A DNA stretch of 64,000 nt from Roseibaca sp. Y0-43. GTDB lineage: Bacteria > Pseudomonadota > Alphaproteobacteria > Rhodobacterales > Rhodobacteraceae. How positions within the stretch are numbered: the first letter of the stretch is position 1; each line of letters opens with the position of its first letter. Made by a program: the position numbers and the translations under genes. The notes under the pieces are model-generated. The model ran no database searches, was not told the DNA's origin, and saw only the letters and a list, made by a program, of their open reading frames with translations. Where the stretch lies: assembly GCF_020667835.1 (NCBI RefSeq), contig NZ_JAFMPR010000011.1, forward strand, positions 36,350-100,349. The letters are read 5' to 3'. Of this stretch, positions 1 to 8,436 are shown piece after piece.

Positions 1-1
1 C

Positions 2-787
2 GCGACCGGCGTCACCTCTGACGTGGCTGCCGTGCGCCGCGCGCTGGACATGAATTTCCATGACGCGCTTCTGTTCGTGGATGGCGTGTCGTCCATCGGC
101 TCTATCGAGTTTCGGATGGCCGACTGGGGCGTGGACCTTGCTGTCACCGGCAGCCAGAAAGGGCTGATGTGCCCGGCTGGCGTGGGTATCTTGGGCGTCA
201 GCGACAAGGCTATGGAAGCTGCGAAACACGCCACCATGCGCCGCGCCTATTTCGAATTTGCCGACATGGTCCGCCTGCAAGCGGATGGGCACTTCCCCTA
301 TACGCCCCCCATTCCGCTGCTGCATGGAATGCGCGCGGCGGTCGATCTGCTGCTGGCCGAGGGCATGGATAACGTCATCGCACGTCATGCCCGCATGGCT
401 GGCGGTGTGCGTGCCGCCGTTCAGGCCTGGGGGCTGGAGATGGTCGCCGAGCATGAAACGCTTTTCTCTGACACCGTGACCGCCATTCGCACGCCCATGC
501 ATATCGACGCGCGCGAGGTCATTTCCATCGCCCATGACGAACTCGGCGCCTCTTTCGGCGGTGGCTTGGGCCGTTTGGCGGGCCGGGTGTTCCGCATCGG
601 GCATCTGGGCTGGGTGAATGAGGGCACCTTGGCCGGGGCGCTGTCGATGGCCGAAATGGCCATGTGGCGCGCGGGTATGGATATCGAACTGGGCGCGGGT
701 CTTGCGAGCGCTCAACGCTATTGGTCCGACGGCAAGCGTCGCGACCGTCCGCGGGTCGTGGAAAGCACCCCGATCGCGGCTCAATAA
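2..787 (+). CDS. sga: Serine-glyoxylate aminotransferase, 5' part missing
   Basis: This is the C-terminal part of a class V PLP-dependent aminotransferase. The reading frame is open from base 2, so the N-terminus lies outside the window. The segment VTGSQKGLM carries the probable PLP-binding lysine, and a later stretch reads RVFRIGHLG, as in the serine-glyoxylate/alanine-glyoxylate family. The enzyme would move the amino group of serine to glyoxylate, giving hydroxypyruvate and glycine, a core serine-cycle step. The gene ends 23 bases before malyl-CoA lyase and malate-CoA ligase genes, which supports a serine-cycle role. The aspartate-glyoxylate aminotransferase BhcA of the beta-hydroxyaspartate cycle is a close relative and cannot be excluded from the fragment alone, but no other bhc gene follows. 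Confidence 0.85.
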   Translation, partial: ATGVTSDVAAVRRALDMNFHDALLFVDGVSSIGSIEFRMADWGVDLAVTGSQKGLMCPAGVGILGVSDKAMEAAKHATMRRAYFEFADMVRLQADGHFPYTPPIPLLHGMRAAVDLLLAEGMDNVIARHARMAGGVRAAVQAWGLEMVAEHETLFSDTVTAIRTPMHIDAREVISIAHDELGASFGGGLGRLAGRVFRIGHLGWVNEGTLAGALSMAEMAMWRAGMDIELGAGLASAQRYWSDGKRRDRPRVVESTPIAAQ

Positions 788-810
788 CATAACTCTGAAA
801 GGGACATAGA

Positions 811-1752
811 ATGTCACACACACTGCACCCGCTTCGGCGGCAACGGCTGCATCGTTCCGAACTGGCGGTGCCTGCGTCCAATATCGACATGGTGGTGAAA
901 GCCGCTGACAGCGACGCCGATGTGGTGTTCCTGGACCTGGAAGACGCGGTCGCCCCGCCCGAGAAAGAGCAGGCGCGCAAGAACGCGGTCAAGCTGCTGA
1001 ACGAAATCGACTGGGCGGCCAAGGGCAAGACCGTGTCGGTGCGTATCAACGGTCTGGACACGCATTACATGTATCGCGACGTGGTCGATATCATGGAACA
1101 GGCAGGCGACCGGGTGCACACGCTGCTGGTGCCCAAGGTCGGCGTTCCGGCTGACCTGTATATGGTCGAAGCCATGGTCAACCAGATCGAACAGGGTCGT
1201 GGCCTGAAGACCCGCGTGGGTCTGGAAGCGCTGATCGAAACCGCGCTGGGCATGGCAAATGTCGAAGCCATCGCGCAATTCGGTGGCCGTCTGGAATGCC
1301 TGCATTTCGGCGTGGCCGATTACGCGGCGTCCATGCGCGCCCGCACCACCAATATCGGCGGTCTGAATCCCGATTATCCGGGCGACCAGTGGCACGCCTC
1401 GATCACCCGCATGGTCGTGGCCTGCCGCGCCTATGGTCTGCGCGCGGTCGATGGGCCGTTCGGCGATTTCTCGGATCCCGAGGGCTACAAGGCTGGCGCG
1501 CGCCGCGCGGCCGCACTGGGCTGCGAAGGCAAATGGGCCATTCACCCCAGCCAGATCGCGCTGGCGAACGAGGTGTTCAGCCCGCCCGAGGCCGAAGTCA
1601 CCAAGGCGCACCGTATCATCGAAGAGCTGAAGAAAGCCGAAGCCGCAGGCAAAGGCGCCGCGTCGCTCGATGGCAAGATGATCGACGCAGCCTCCGAGAA
1701 GATGGCCCGCAACCTGATCGAGGTTGCCGAACAAATCGCAGCCCGTGGCTAA
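811..1752 (+). CDS. mcl: L-malyl-CoA / beta-methylmalyl-CoA / citramalyl-CoA lyase
   Basis: This 313-residue CoA-ester lyase of the HpcH/HpaI-CitE superfamily cleaves L-malyl-CoA to acetyl-CoA and glyoxylate. Relatives also act on beta-methylmalyl-CoA and citramalyl-CoA. Family motifs are FLDLEDAVAP near residue 40, VRINGLDTHYMYRDVVD, a metal-site region ending LECLHFGVADYAAS, and the C-terminal DGPFGDFSDPEGY and GKWAIHPSQ blocks. From memory of the family, it resembles the Methylobacterium serine-cycle enzyme more than Rhodobacter Mcl1. The loop between NIGGLNPDY and QWH is short compared with both. The start ATG has a weak AAAGGGACA ribosome site. It lies between sga and mtkA in one operon. 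Promiscuity toward citramalyl-CoA would join it to the downstream hydratase and CoA transferase genes. Confidence 0.92.
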   Translation: MSHTLHPLRRQRLHRSELAVPASNIDMVVKAADSDADVVFLDLEDAVAPPEKEQARKNAVKLLNEIDWAAKGKTVSVRINGLDTHYMYRDVVDIMEQAGDRVHTLLVPKVGVPADLYMVEAMVNQIEQGRGLKTRVGLEALIETALGMANVEAIAQFGGRLECLHFGVADYAASMRARTTNIGGLNPDYPGDQWHASITRMVVACRAYGLRAVDGPFGDFSDPEGYKAGARRAAALGCEGKWAIHPSQIALANEVFSPPEAEVTKAHRIIEELKKAEAAGKGAASLDGKMIDAASEKMARNLIEVAEQIAARG

Positions 1753-1774
1753 GCCCTGAGAGGGAGGAGAGACA

Positions 1775-2947
1775 ATGGATATTCATGAACATCAGGCCAA
1801 GGACATTCTGGCCAAATTCGGTGTCCCCGTGCCGCGTGGCGGTCTGGCCTATTCGCCCGAACAGGCGGCCTACCAAGCGCGCGAAATCGGCCTGCCCGTG
1901 GTCATCAAGGCGCAAATCCACTCGGGTGGGCGCGGCGAAGCGGGCGGCGTGAAATTCTGCCGCACCGATGAAGAGGTGCGTGAATTCGCCGCCAACATCC
2001 TTGGCCGCCAGCTTGTGACCAAGCAAAGCGGTCCGGCGGGCAAGGGCGTCTATCGGCTGTGGGTCGAAGCCGCGACCGATATCGCGCAGGAAGTCTACCT
2101 CGGCTTCGTTCTGGACCGGAAATCCGAGCGTATCATGATCGTGGCCTCTGCCGCGGGCGGGATGGAGATCGAGGATCTGGCCGAAAACGACCCTGACAGC
2201 CTTGTGCGCATGATTGTCGACCCGGCCACCGGCCTGTGCGACTTCGAGGCGCGCGAGCTGGCCTTCCGTCTGGGCTTGACCGGCAACCAGATCGGCCAGA
2301 TGGTCAATACCCTGCGCGCCTGCTACCGCGCCTACCGCGATCTGGACGCGACCATGGTCGAGATCAACCCGCTGGCCATCACCGGCTCGGGCGATCTGGT
2401 GGCGCTGGATGCGAAGATGAGCTTCGACACCAACGCCATGTTCCGCCGCCCCGAAGTGGCCGCCCTGCGCGACCTGAGCCAGGAAGACCCGCGCGAGGCG
2501 ATGGCGGCAGGCTCTGGCCTGTCTTATATCGGCCTTGACGGTGACATCGGTTGCATCATCAACGGTGCGGGCCTCGCCATGGCCACGATGGACATGATCA
2601 AGCTTGCAGGGGCCGAACCCGCCAACTTCCTCGACATCGGCGGTGGTGCCAGCGCCGAGCGCGTCGTGACCGCGTTCCGTACGGTTCTGACCGACCCGAA
2701 TGTCAGCGTGATCCTTGTGAACATCTTCGCAGGCATCAACCGCTGCGACTGGATCGCGGCAGGCGTCGTCCAGGCCTACAAGGAAGTCGGCATGACCATT
2801 CCCGTGGTGGTTCGCCTGGCGGGCACCAATGTCGAAGAAGGCCGCCGCATTCTTGAGACCGCCGATGTTCCGATCATCACCGCAGGCACCCTGGCTGAGG
2901 CCGCCGAGGCCGCCGTCAAGGCGCGCCCCAACGCTGCCGCTGCATAA
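1775..2947 (+). CDS. mtkA: Malate-CoA ligase, ATP-grasp (beta-type) subunit MtkA
   Basis: This 390-residue protein has an N-terminal ATP-grasp domain ([20 protein letters not shown], then [19 protein letters not shown]) and a C-terminal CoA-ligase domain with [11 protein letters not shown] and [14 protein letters not shown]. It belongs to the SucC family. Its close match to the Methylobacterium serine-cycle subunit, and its neighbours, favour malate (malate thiokinase, malate + CoA + ATP to malyl-CoA) over succinate as substrate. A good ribosome site (GGGAGGAG) precedes the ATG. It follows mcl by 22 bases and precedes mtkB by 15, so the thiokinase and the lyase that uses its product are made together. 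A housekeeping sucC is the main alternative, but no TCA-cycle genes are nearby. Confidence 0.9.
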   Translation: MDIHEHQAKDILAKFGVPVPRGGLAYSPEQAAYQAREIGLPVVIKAQIHSGGRGEAGGVKFCRTDEEVREFAANILGRQLVTKQSGPAGKGVYRLWVEAATDIAQEVYLGFVLDRKSERIMIVASAAGGMEIEDLAENDPDSLVRMIVDPATGLCDFEARELAFRLGLTGNQIGQMVNTLRACYRAYRDLDATMVEINPLAITGSGDLVALDAKMSFDTNAMFRRPEVAALRDLSQEDPREAMAAGSGLSYIGLDGDIGCIINGAGLAMATMDMIKLAGAEPANFLDIGGGASAERVVTAFRTVLTDPNVSVILVNIFAGINRCDWIAAGVVQAYKEVGMTIPVVVRLAGTNVEEGRRILETADVPIITAGTLAEAAEAAVKARPNAAAA

Positions 2948-2962
2948 GAAAGGACTACCAGA

Positions 2963-3859
2963 ATGGCTATCCTGATTACTCCAGAAACCAAGATCATCGT
3001 GCAGGGCATCTCTGGCCGCATCGGTCAGTTCCACGCGCAGGAAATGATCGAAACCGGCACCAATGTCGTGGGCGGCGTAACGCCGGGTCGCGGCGGCACC
3101 ACGGTGCTGGGCAAGCCCGTGTTCAACACCGTGCGCGAAGCGGTCGAGGCGACCGGCGCCGATGCGTCGCTCATGTTCGTGCCCCCGCCCGTTGCCGCCG
3201 ATGCAATGATGGAAGCGGCGGATGCAGGCATCCGCGTGGCCGTCAGCGTGGCGGATGGTATCCCCGCGCAAGACATGATGAAGGTCAAACGCTTCCTGCG
3301 CCGCTACAAGGCCGACCGCAAGATGCGCCTGATCGGGCCGAACTGCGCGGGCGTCATCAGCCCCGGCATCGGGTTCATGGGCATCATGCCGCCGCATATC
3401 TACATGCCGGGCCGCGTGGGCATCGTGGGCCGTTCGGGCACGCTGGGCTATGAAGCCGCCAGCCAGATGAAGGCGCTGGGCATCGGCGTCTCGACCTCGG
3501 TCGGCATCGGCGGCGACCCGATCAACGGCTCCAGCTTCAGGGATATTCTTGAACTGTTCGAGAATGACCCCGACACCGATGCCGTGATGATGATCGGCGA
3601 AATCGGTGGCCCACAGGAAGCCGAAGCCGCCGAATATATCCGCGATCACATGACCAAACCGGTCGCGGCCTATATCGCCGGTCTATCCGCTCCCAAGGGC
3701 CGGAAGATGGGCCATGCTGGCGCAATCATCTCTGCCTTTGGGGAAAGTGCGCAGGAAAAGGTTGTCATCCTTCAGGAAGCCGGCATCAAGGTCGCGCCGA
3801 ACCCGTCCTCCATGGGGGCGACGGTGGCAGAGATTCTTGGCAAAAAGGCTGCTGCATAA
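2963..3859 (+). CDS. mtkB: Malate-CoA ligase, CoA-binding (alpha-type) subunit MtkB
   Basis: This 298-residue SucD-family protein is the partner of MtkA. It begins with a Rossmann CoA-binding domain ([41 protein letters not shown]). The ligase domain holds [33 protein letters not shown], and the phosphohistidine segment [11 protein letters not shown] with His about 251. The complex makes malyl-CoA from malate, feeding Mcl. The stop overlaps the next start as TAATG, so translation of the hydratase gene is probably coupled. A ribosome site AAAGGA precedes the ATG. Confidence 0.9.
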   Translation: MAILITPETKIIVQGISGRIGQFHAQEMIETGTNVVGGVTPGRGGTTVLGKPVFNTVREAVEATGADASLMFVPPPVAADAMMEAADAGIRVAVSVADGIPAQDMMKVKRFLRRYKADRKMRLIGPNCAGVISPGIGFMGIMPPHIYMPGRVGIVGRSGTLGYEAASQMKALGIGVSTSVGIGGDPINGSSFRDILELFENDPDTDAVMMIGEIGGPQEAEAAEYIRDHMTKPVAAYIAGLSAPKGRKMGHAGAIISAFGESAQEKVVILQEAGIKVAPNPSSMGATVAEILGKKAAA

Positions 3860-4737
3860 TGCACCCCGAAGGGTATGAAACCAAGGACGTGGCCGACCCC
3901 CAAGCATGGGTCGGCCGCGTGGAAGAACACGAAGGCGCGCTGACGCCAAATCTGGCCGGCATGATGGGCGCGACGCTCTCGCACGCATCGGCCCCGGCAC
4001 ATGATCTGCGCATCGGCGCGCCGCTGCCACCCTTGTGGCACTGGATCGCCTTCCCCGAATTCGTGCCGCTTGCCGAATTGGGCACGGATGGCCACCCGGC
4101 ACTCGGGGGCTTTCTGCCGCCCTTGCCCTATCCGCGCCGCATGTGGGCGGGGGGCAATCTGGAATGGACGGGGGCGCTGGAAGTGGGCGAAACCCTGCAC
4201 CGCCGCTCGGAAATTCTGGCCGTGACGGAAAAGCAGGGCACGACCGGGTCCATGTATTTCGTCCGCGTGGGCCATGACCTGCATGGCAAGGCCGGGTCCA
4301 TCCGCGAAGAACAGGACATCGTCTATCTGGACATGCCCGACGAATTCCGCCCGCCCCGCGCCATTCCCGCGCCCGACGCGCCCGATTTCCGAGAAGTGGT
4401 GCCCATGAACGAAGCGCGGCTGTTCCGCTTTTCCGCCGTGACCTTCAACGCGCACCGCATTCATTACGACATGCCCTATGCCCGCGAGGTCGAGAAATAC
4501 CCGGCCCTGATCGTGCACGGGCCGATGCAGGCCTGCCTGCTGATGGAAGCCGCCTGCCGCCATACCCGGCAGACCCCCAAACGCTTCCGCTTCAAAGGAG
4601 TGCACCCGATGTTCCACATCGAAGACATGGCCGCCGTGGGCCAGATGGACCGAGGAGCACCCGCCGTGGACCTGTGCAGCGTTGCCGCCACCTCGAACCA
4701 CCAGTGTATGCAGGCCCGGATGGAGTGGTCCGCATGA
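3859..4737 (+). CDS. meh: Mesaconyl-C4-CoA hydratase-like (HTD2/FAS1-like dehydratase)
   Basis: This 292-residue protein has the double hot-dog layout of HTD2-type acyl-CoA hydratases. The N-terminal part (about 1-150) is FAS1-like, with PYPRRMWAGGNLEWTGAL and a following REEQDIVYLD. The C-terminal half holds the catalytic-type segment FRFSAVTFNAHRIHYD, followed by PALIVHGPMQACLLM. In Chloroflexus the family member Meh hydrates mesaconyl-C4-CoA to citramalyl-CoA. That role is inferred here from the immediately downstream CoA transferase of the Mct type and the citramalyl-CoA-capable lyase in the same operon. The start overlaps the mtkB stop (TAATG) and the stop overlaps the next start (ATGA). 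An itaconyl-CoA hydratase role is a real alternative. The family assignment is firm; the exact substrate is inferred. Confidence 0.78.
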   Translation: MHPEGYETKDVADPQAWVGRVEEHEGALTPNLAGMMGATLSHASAPAHDLRIGAPLPPLWHWIAFPEFVPLAELGTDGHPALGGFLPPLPYPRRMWAGGNLEWTGALEVGETLHRRSEILAVTEKQGTTGSMYFVRVGHDLHGKAGSIREEQDIVYLDMPDEFRPPRAIPAPDAPDFREVVPMNEARLFRFSAVTFNAHRIHYDMPYAREVEKYPALIVHGPMQACLLMEAACRHTRQTPKRFRFKGVHPMFHIEDMAAVGQMDRGAPAVDLCSVAATSNHQCMQARMEWSA

Positions 4738-5954
4738 GCGGCATCCTGAAGGGAATGCGCGTGGTCGAAGGCTCTGCCTTCGTCGCCGTGCCGCTGGCGG
4801 GCATGACGCTGGCGCAGATGGGGGCCGATGTCATCCGCTTCGACCGTGTCGAAGGGGGCTTGGATGCAGGCCGCTGGCCCGTGGCCAAATCCGGCGCCAG
4901 CATGTTCTGGGCGGGTATGAACAAGGGCAAACGCTCGATCGCGATCGACATGAAACACCCGCGCGGGCGCGAGATCATCTCGGAACTGATCTGCGCACCG
5001 GGCGAGGATGCGGGCCTTTTCATCACCAACCTGCGCGTCAAGGGCTGGATGGATTACGAAACCCTCTCGGCCCGCCGCCCCGACCTGTGCATGGTCACAT
5101 TGACCGGCGACCGCGCAGGCCGCCCGGCGGTGGATTACACCGTCAACCCGGCGCTGGGCTTTCCCATGGCCACCGGGCCAGAGGGCTCGACCGAACCGGT
5201 CGCCCATGCGCTGCCCGCATGGGATTGCATCGCGGGCAACATGGTCGTCTCGGCGCTTCTGGCGGCAGAGCGCAAGCGCCTGCGCCATGGCCATGGCTCT
5301 GCGGTCGATCTTGCGCTCAAGGATGTCGCCGCCGCCATGCTCGGCCATCTGGGTGTGATTGGCGAAGTCGAGGTCAACGGCATCTCGCGCCCGAAATCCG
5401 GCAACGCGCTCTACGGCGCTTACGGACAGGATTTTATCTGCGCCGACGGCAACCGCGTCATGGTCATCGGCCTGACCGACAACCAGTGGCGCGGCTTGCA
5501 GAAAGTGACCGGCACGACCGAGGCGATAGCTGCGCTGGAAACCCAACTCGGCACCTCGCTCAAGGGCGAAGGCGCGCGCTGGGAACATCGCCACGCGATC
5601 ACCGACGTGCTGCGCCCCTTCTTCGCCACGCGCCGCGTTGCCGATTTCGCCGAAGCGTTTGAAAAGGCGGGCGTCACCTGGTCGCAATTCCGCGACTTCA
5701 AACAGGCGGTGGCAGAGGACGAGGACATGTCCCTCGACAACCCGATGTTCACCATGCTCGACCAGCCCGGCATCGGCCGCTACCGCGTGCCCGGCACGCC
5801 CATGTCCTTCAGCCACGACCCGCGCGAAGCCCCACGCCGCGCGCCCGTCCTTGGGGAGCATACCGAGGCGATCTTGGGCGATGTCCTGTGCCTGCCCGAC
5901 AGTGAAATCGCCTCCCTCTTCGACGAAGGCGTGGTGAAGCAGGGCAAGCCCTGA
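4734..5954 (+). CDS. mct: Class III CoA transferase, probable mesaconyl-CoA C1-C4 CoA transferase
   Basis: This 406-residue protein belongs to the CaiB/BaiF (family III) CoA transferases. It starts LKGMRVVEGSAFVAVPLAGMTLAQMGADVIRFD, the usual N-terminal block. The segment AVDYTVNPALGFPMATGP followed by LPAWDCIAGNM is characteristic of 2-methylfumaryl-CoA isomerase (Mct), with Asp about 164 in the position of the catalytic aspartate. Chloroflexus Mct moves CoA within the molecule, turning mesaconyl-C1-CoA into mesaconyl-C4-CoA, the substrate of the hydratase encoded just upstream. The ATGA overlap with that gene fixes the start at 4734. It is the last gene of the operon, ahead of an 11-bp perfect hairpin. 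An intermolecular mesaconate or itaconate CoA transferase is possible instead. Confidence 0.8.
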   Translation: MSGILKGMRVVEGSAFVAVPLAGMTLAQMGADVIRFDRVEGGLDAGRWPVAKSGASMFWAGMNKGKRSIAIDMKHPRGREIISELICAPGEDAGLFITNLRVKGWMDYETLSARRPDLCMVTLTGDRAGRPAVDYTVNPALGFPMATGPEGSTEPVAHALPAWDCIAGNMVVSALLAAERKRLRHGHGSAVDLALKDVAAAMLGHLGVIGEVEVNGISRPKSGNALYGAYGQDFICADGNRVMVIGLTDNQWRGLQKVTGTTEAIAALETQLGTSLKGEGARWEHRHAITDVLRPFFATRRVADFAEAFEKAGVTWSQFRDFKQAVAEDEDMSLDNPMFTMLDQPGIGRYRVPGTPMSFSHDPREAPRRAPVLGEHTEAILGDVLCLPDSEIASLFDEGVVKQGKP

Positions 5955-5990
5955 CCCTTTCATCCTTGTCCAAATATCCTGGGGGAGTCC
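5955..5990. repeat. Short intergenic repeat following mct (copy 1)
   Basis: The segment directly after the mct stop contains TTTCATC, then CTTGTCC, AAATATCC and GGGGGAG in that order. The same order (CTTCATC, TTGCCC, AAATACTCC, CGGAGG) recurs after the argG stop at 51896-51931. The two copies differ in spacing and in several bases. The repeat sits just after a stop codon both times, so it may affect 3' ends of transcripts. Its function is unknown. Confidence 0.5.
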
Positions 5991-6011
5991 GACCCCGACA
6001 CGGGGTCGGAC
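5987..6011. terminator. Perfect hairpin between convergent operons
   Basis: GTCCGACCCCG and CGGGGTCGGAC form an 11-bp perfect inverted repeat around a 3-base loop. It lies between the mct operon (plus) and the PPC/ligase/thiolase operon (minus). There is no T run, so it may act as a transcription barrier or 3'-end stabiliser rather than a classical intrinsic terminator. Confidence 0.5.
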
Positions 6012-6052
6012 GGGGGCAAAGCCCCCTGAAAGATAGACTTGGGCGCAGCCCG

Positions 6053-6865
6053 CTATTCGGTCAGCACCAACAGCTCTGCCGTGACCAATACCGCATTCGC
6101 GCCCGCCGCCAGTCGTCCCTCGATCATCCGCCCGTCCAACCCGATGCTGGCGGCGTCGAGATCCGCCCCTTCCGGCCCGACACGGCCCGCTGTCAGCAAG
6201 ATCTCGGTCGCGTAGCTCTCCAATGCCGCGCCGCCCACCATCCGGGTGCCGATCAGGCTGCCCAGACCCATCACGCGGCCCGTCAGCCCCAGCCCGACCA
6301 GCGCCGCGCCAATATCCTGATTGGGCCGCAGCGTGACCAGATGCGCGGCTGTGCCACCTTCTGCGCCCGCCCGCGCCTCTGGCTGAAAAAGCGTAAACGC
6401 CGTTTCCGGGTCGGGCCGCGCCACAAGGCAGCCGCCCGTCAGCCCCCAGCCCGTGACCGTGCAGTCGCGGGCCAGAATCGCTTGGTCGGGCAGGATATGC
6501 CCCATATGCCGCGCGCCGCTCTCATCTTCCCAAATGCCATGGGTATGGGTAAACTGCGCGCCCTCTCGCCAGCCCAGATGGGTGCAGCCTTGCACGATCT
6601 GCGCGTCCGCGCCCATGTGGTGCGTGGCGCTATACCATGCGGCGTGTCCGTTCTGCGCGGGGCCGGGGATGACATAGGCAAGCGGGTCCATCGCGACATC
6701 GCGAAGTTCCAGAAACCCGCCATCGAAGGCGGCCAGTGCCTCTGCCACTGCCTGCCCGAAGGGCAGACCGCCGCGCAAGATCACCTCGACCGGGTGCGCC
6801 CGCACCGGCAACACGGTCGTGCGCGGGGCAAGCGCCGGGCCGGGATGGATGACGCGGCGTATCAC
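6053..6865 (-). CDS. Tandem PPC/DUF296-domain protein
   Basis: The GTG start at 6865 overlaps the stop of the upstream ligase gene (GTGA), giving 270 residues. The first half contains THTHGIWEDESGARHMGHILPDQAI followed by TGWGLTGG, a layout typical of PD1-like/PPC (DUF296) domains in which a His-rich strand precedes a G-H-rich turn. The second half (LRPNQDIGAALVGLGL, then GRVMGLGSLIGTRMV) reads like a second, divergent copy. Plant PPC domains accompany AT-hooks, but bacterial ones stand alone and their role is poorly defined. Overlap with a CoA ligase and a thiolase suggests a part in acyl-CoA metabolism or its control. No function is assigned. Confidence 0.65.
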   Translation of the reverse strand: MIRRVIHPGPALAPRTTVLPVRAHPVEVILRGGLPFGQAVAEALAAFDGGFLELRDVAMDPLAYVIPGPAQNGHAAWYSATHHMGADAQIVQGCTHLGWREGAQFTHTHGIWEDESGARHMGHILPDQAILARDCTVTGWGLTGGCLVARPDPETAFTLFQPEARAGAEGGTAAHLVTLRPNQDIGAALVGLGLTGRVMGLGSLIGTRMVGGAALESYATEILLTAGRVGPEGADLDAASIGLDGRMIEGRLAAGANAVLVTAELLVLTE

Positions 6866-8436
6866 GGCAATTGCCCGCGCGCGTCCAGTTCTTCGCGGAT
6901 CATCTTCTTGGTGATCTTGCCATAGGCCGATTTCGGCAGCGCGTCCCAGAACACCACGTGCCGCGGCAGCTTGTAGCGGGCAATCTTGCCCGACAACCAG
7001 TCCAGCAGGTCGGCCGGTTCGTCCCCGTTGCACACGCAGACCGCCATTCCCACCTCGCCCCAGACCGGGTCGGGCACACCCAGCACCGCGACCTCGGAAA
7101 TCGCGGGGTGCATCAGCAGCTTTTCCTCGATCTCGCGCGGGTAGATGTTCGACCCGCCAGAGATATACATGTCTGACGCGCGCCCCGTCAGGTAGACGAA
7201 GCCCGCCTCGTCCATATGCCCCAGATCGCCCGTCAGGAACCAGCCATTGCGGAAGGATTTGGCATTGGCCTCGGGGTTGTTGAAATAGCCCGCGAACACG
7301 GCGGGGCCGATGACGGCAATTTCGCCCGTTTCACCGGGTGCCACCTCGCGCCCTTCGGCATCCTGTATCTGCACCTGCATCCCCGTGCGCGCAAAACCGC
7401 AGGTGCCGATGCGCATCGTGTCATCGTCGATGTGGTGATGGGCGGGCGGCAGCACGGTGATGTTGCCCGTCACTTCGCCCAAGCCGAAATACTGCACAAG
7501 CACCGGCCCCAGCTTTTCCAACGCGCGTATCTGGTCGGCGCGATACATGGGCGCGCCTGCGTAAACCACGTAGCGCAAGCTGGAATGGTCGTGCTGGTCC
7601 ACGGCGGGGTGTTCGACCAGCAGTTTCACGATAGTCGGCACGGTGAACATGTTGGTCACGCGCCATTTCGCGACCAGCGCCCAAAGCTCATCCGGGTCGA
7701 ATTTCGCGCCCGTGGGCAGGATCGTTTTCACCCCATGCGCCACTTGGCTAAGCTGGTGCACGCCCGCGCCATGCGACAGCGGGGCCACGACCAAAGACGC
7801 ATCCTCCGGCCCCGTCGCGGGCATCAGGTCGCACAGGTGGTTGGTGATGACGAAGGCCATCTGGCCATGCGTCAGCACCGCCGCCTTGGGCCGCCCCGTG
7901 GTGCCGGATGTGAAGAAGAACCAGCACGGGTCGTCGCGGTAGACCTCTGCCACGGGTTGCGGCTGGCCCATGTGGGGGGCGATAAGTGTGTCGTAATCCG
8001 GGCCGAAACTGGCCGCGCCAATAGCGATGGTGGGCAGGTCGCAGGCGGATGCGTGCTCCGCGAATTCCGCCCCGCATAACAGCAGCTTCGCGCCCGACGA
8101 TTGCGCAAGGAAGGCCACATCCTCGGGCGATTGGCGGAAATTGGCGGGCACCCAGACCGCACCCGCGCGCCAGCAGCCGAACACCGCTTCGAACATCTGG
8201 TTGCAATTCGCCGATTGCACCAGCACGCGGTCGCCCTTGCCCACGCCATAATCCTGCACCAACACGCGGGCAAAGGCGGTGGCGCGCGCTTCCAGCTCGG
8301 CCCATGTCCAGACCTGCGCGCCCCAGACCAGCCCGATGTCATCCGGCGCGCGCCGGGCGCTTTCCGTCAGCAGATGCGACAGGTTCATCACGCGGGTCGA
8401 GACGGGCGTCATGCCTTGTGACAGGTCCGTGCTCAC
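6862..8436 (-). CDS. AMP-dependent acyl-CoA synthetase/ligase
   Basis: This 524-residue ANL-superfamily enzyme activates a carboxylic acid with ATP and CoA through an acyl-adenylate. The P-loop-like motif FFFTSGTTGRPKAAVLTHG lies near residues 170-190, the A5-type motif appears as YFGLGEVTG, and the C-terminal domain has WFLTGDLGHMDEAGFVYLTGR and the catalytic-lysine region KSAYGKITKKMIREEL. The GTG start overlaps the thiolase stop (GTGA), and the 3' end overlaps the PPC gene, so the three genes form one tightly coupled unit. The acid substrate cannot be read from sequence. Medium-chain, aromatic or branched dicarboxylic acids are all possible. Confidence 0.88.
   Translation of the reverse strand: MSTDLSQGMTPVSTRVMNLSHLLTESARRAPDDIGLVWGAQVWTWAELEARATAFARVLVQDYGVGKGDRVLVQSANCNQMFEAVFGCWRAGAVWVPANFRQSPEDVAFLAQSSGAKLLLCGAEFAEHASACDLPTIAIGAASFGPDYDTLIAPHMGQPQPVAEVYRDDPCWFFFTSGTTGRPKAAVLTHGQMAFVITNHLCDLMPATGPEDASLVVAPLSHGAGVHQLSQVAHGVKTILPTGAKFDPDELWALVAKWRVTNMFTVPTIVKLLVEHPAVDQHDHSSLRYVVYAGAPMYRADQIRALEKLGPVLVQYFGLGEVTGNITVLPPAHHHIDDDTMRIGTCGFARTGMQVQIQDAEGREVAPGETGEIAVIGPAVFAGYFNNPEANAKSFRNGWFLTGDLGHMDEAGFVYLTGRASDMYISGGSNIYPREIEEKLLMHPAISEVAVLGVPDPVWGEVGMAVCVCNGDEPADLLDWLSGKIARYKLPRHVVFWDALPKSAYGKITKKMIREELDARGQLP

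Noticed and set aside
2..787. Assignment as BhcA of the beta-hydroxyaspartate cycle
   Set aside because: No bhcB, bhcC or bhcD follows; malyl-CoA lyase and malate-CoA ligase do, favouring the serine cycle. The missing N-terminus keeps this from being certain.
1616..3649. A 677-codon open frame on the minus strand opposite mcl, mtkA and mtkB
   Set aside because: It is the antisense of strongly conserved genes in GC-rich DNA; the product is His/Asp/Arg-rich, with no domain or ribosome site.
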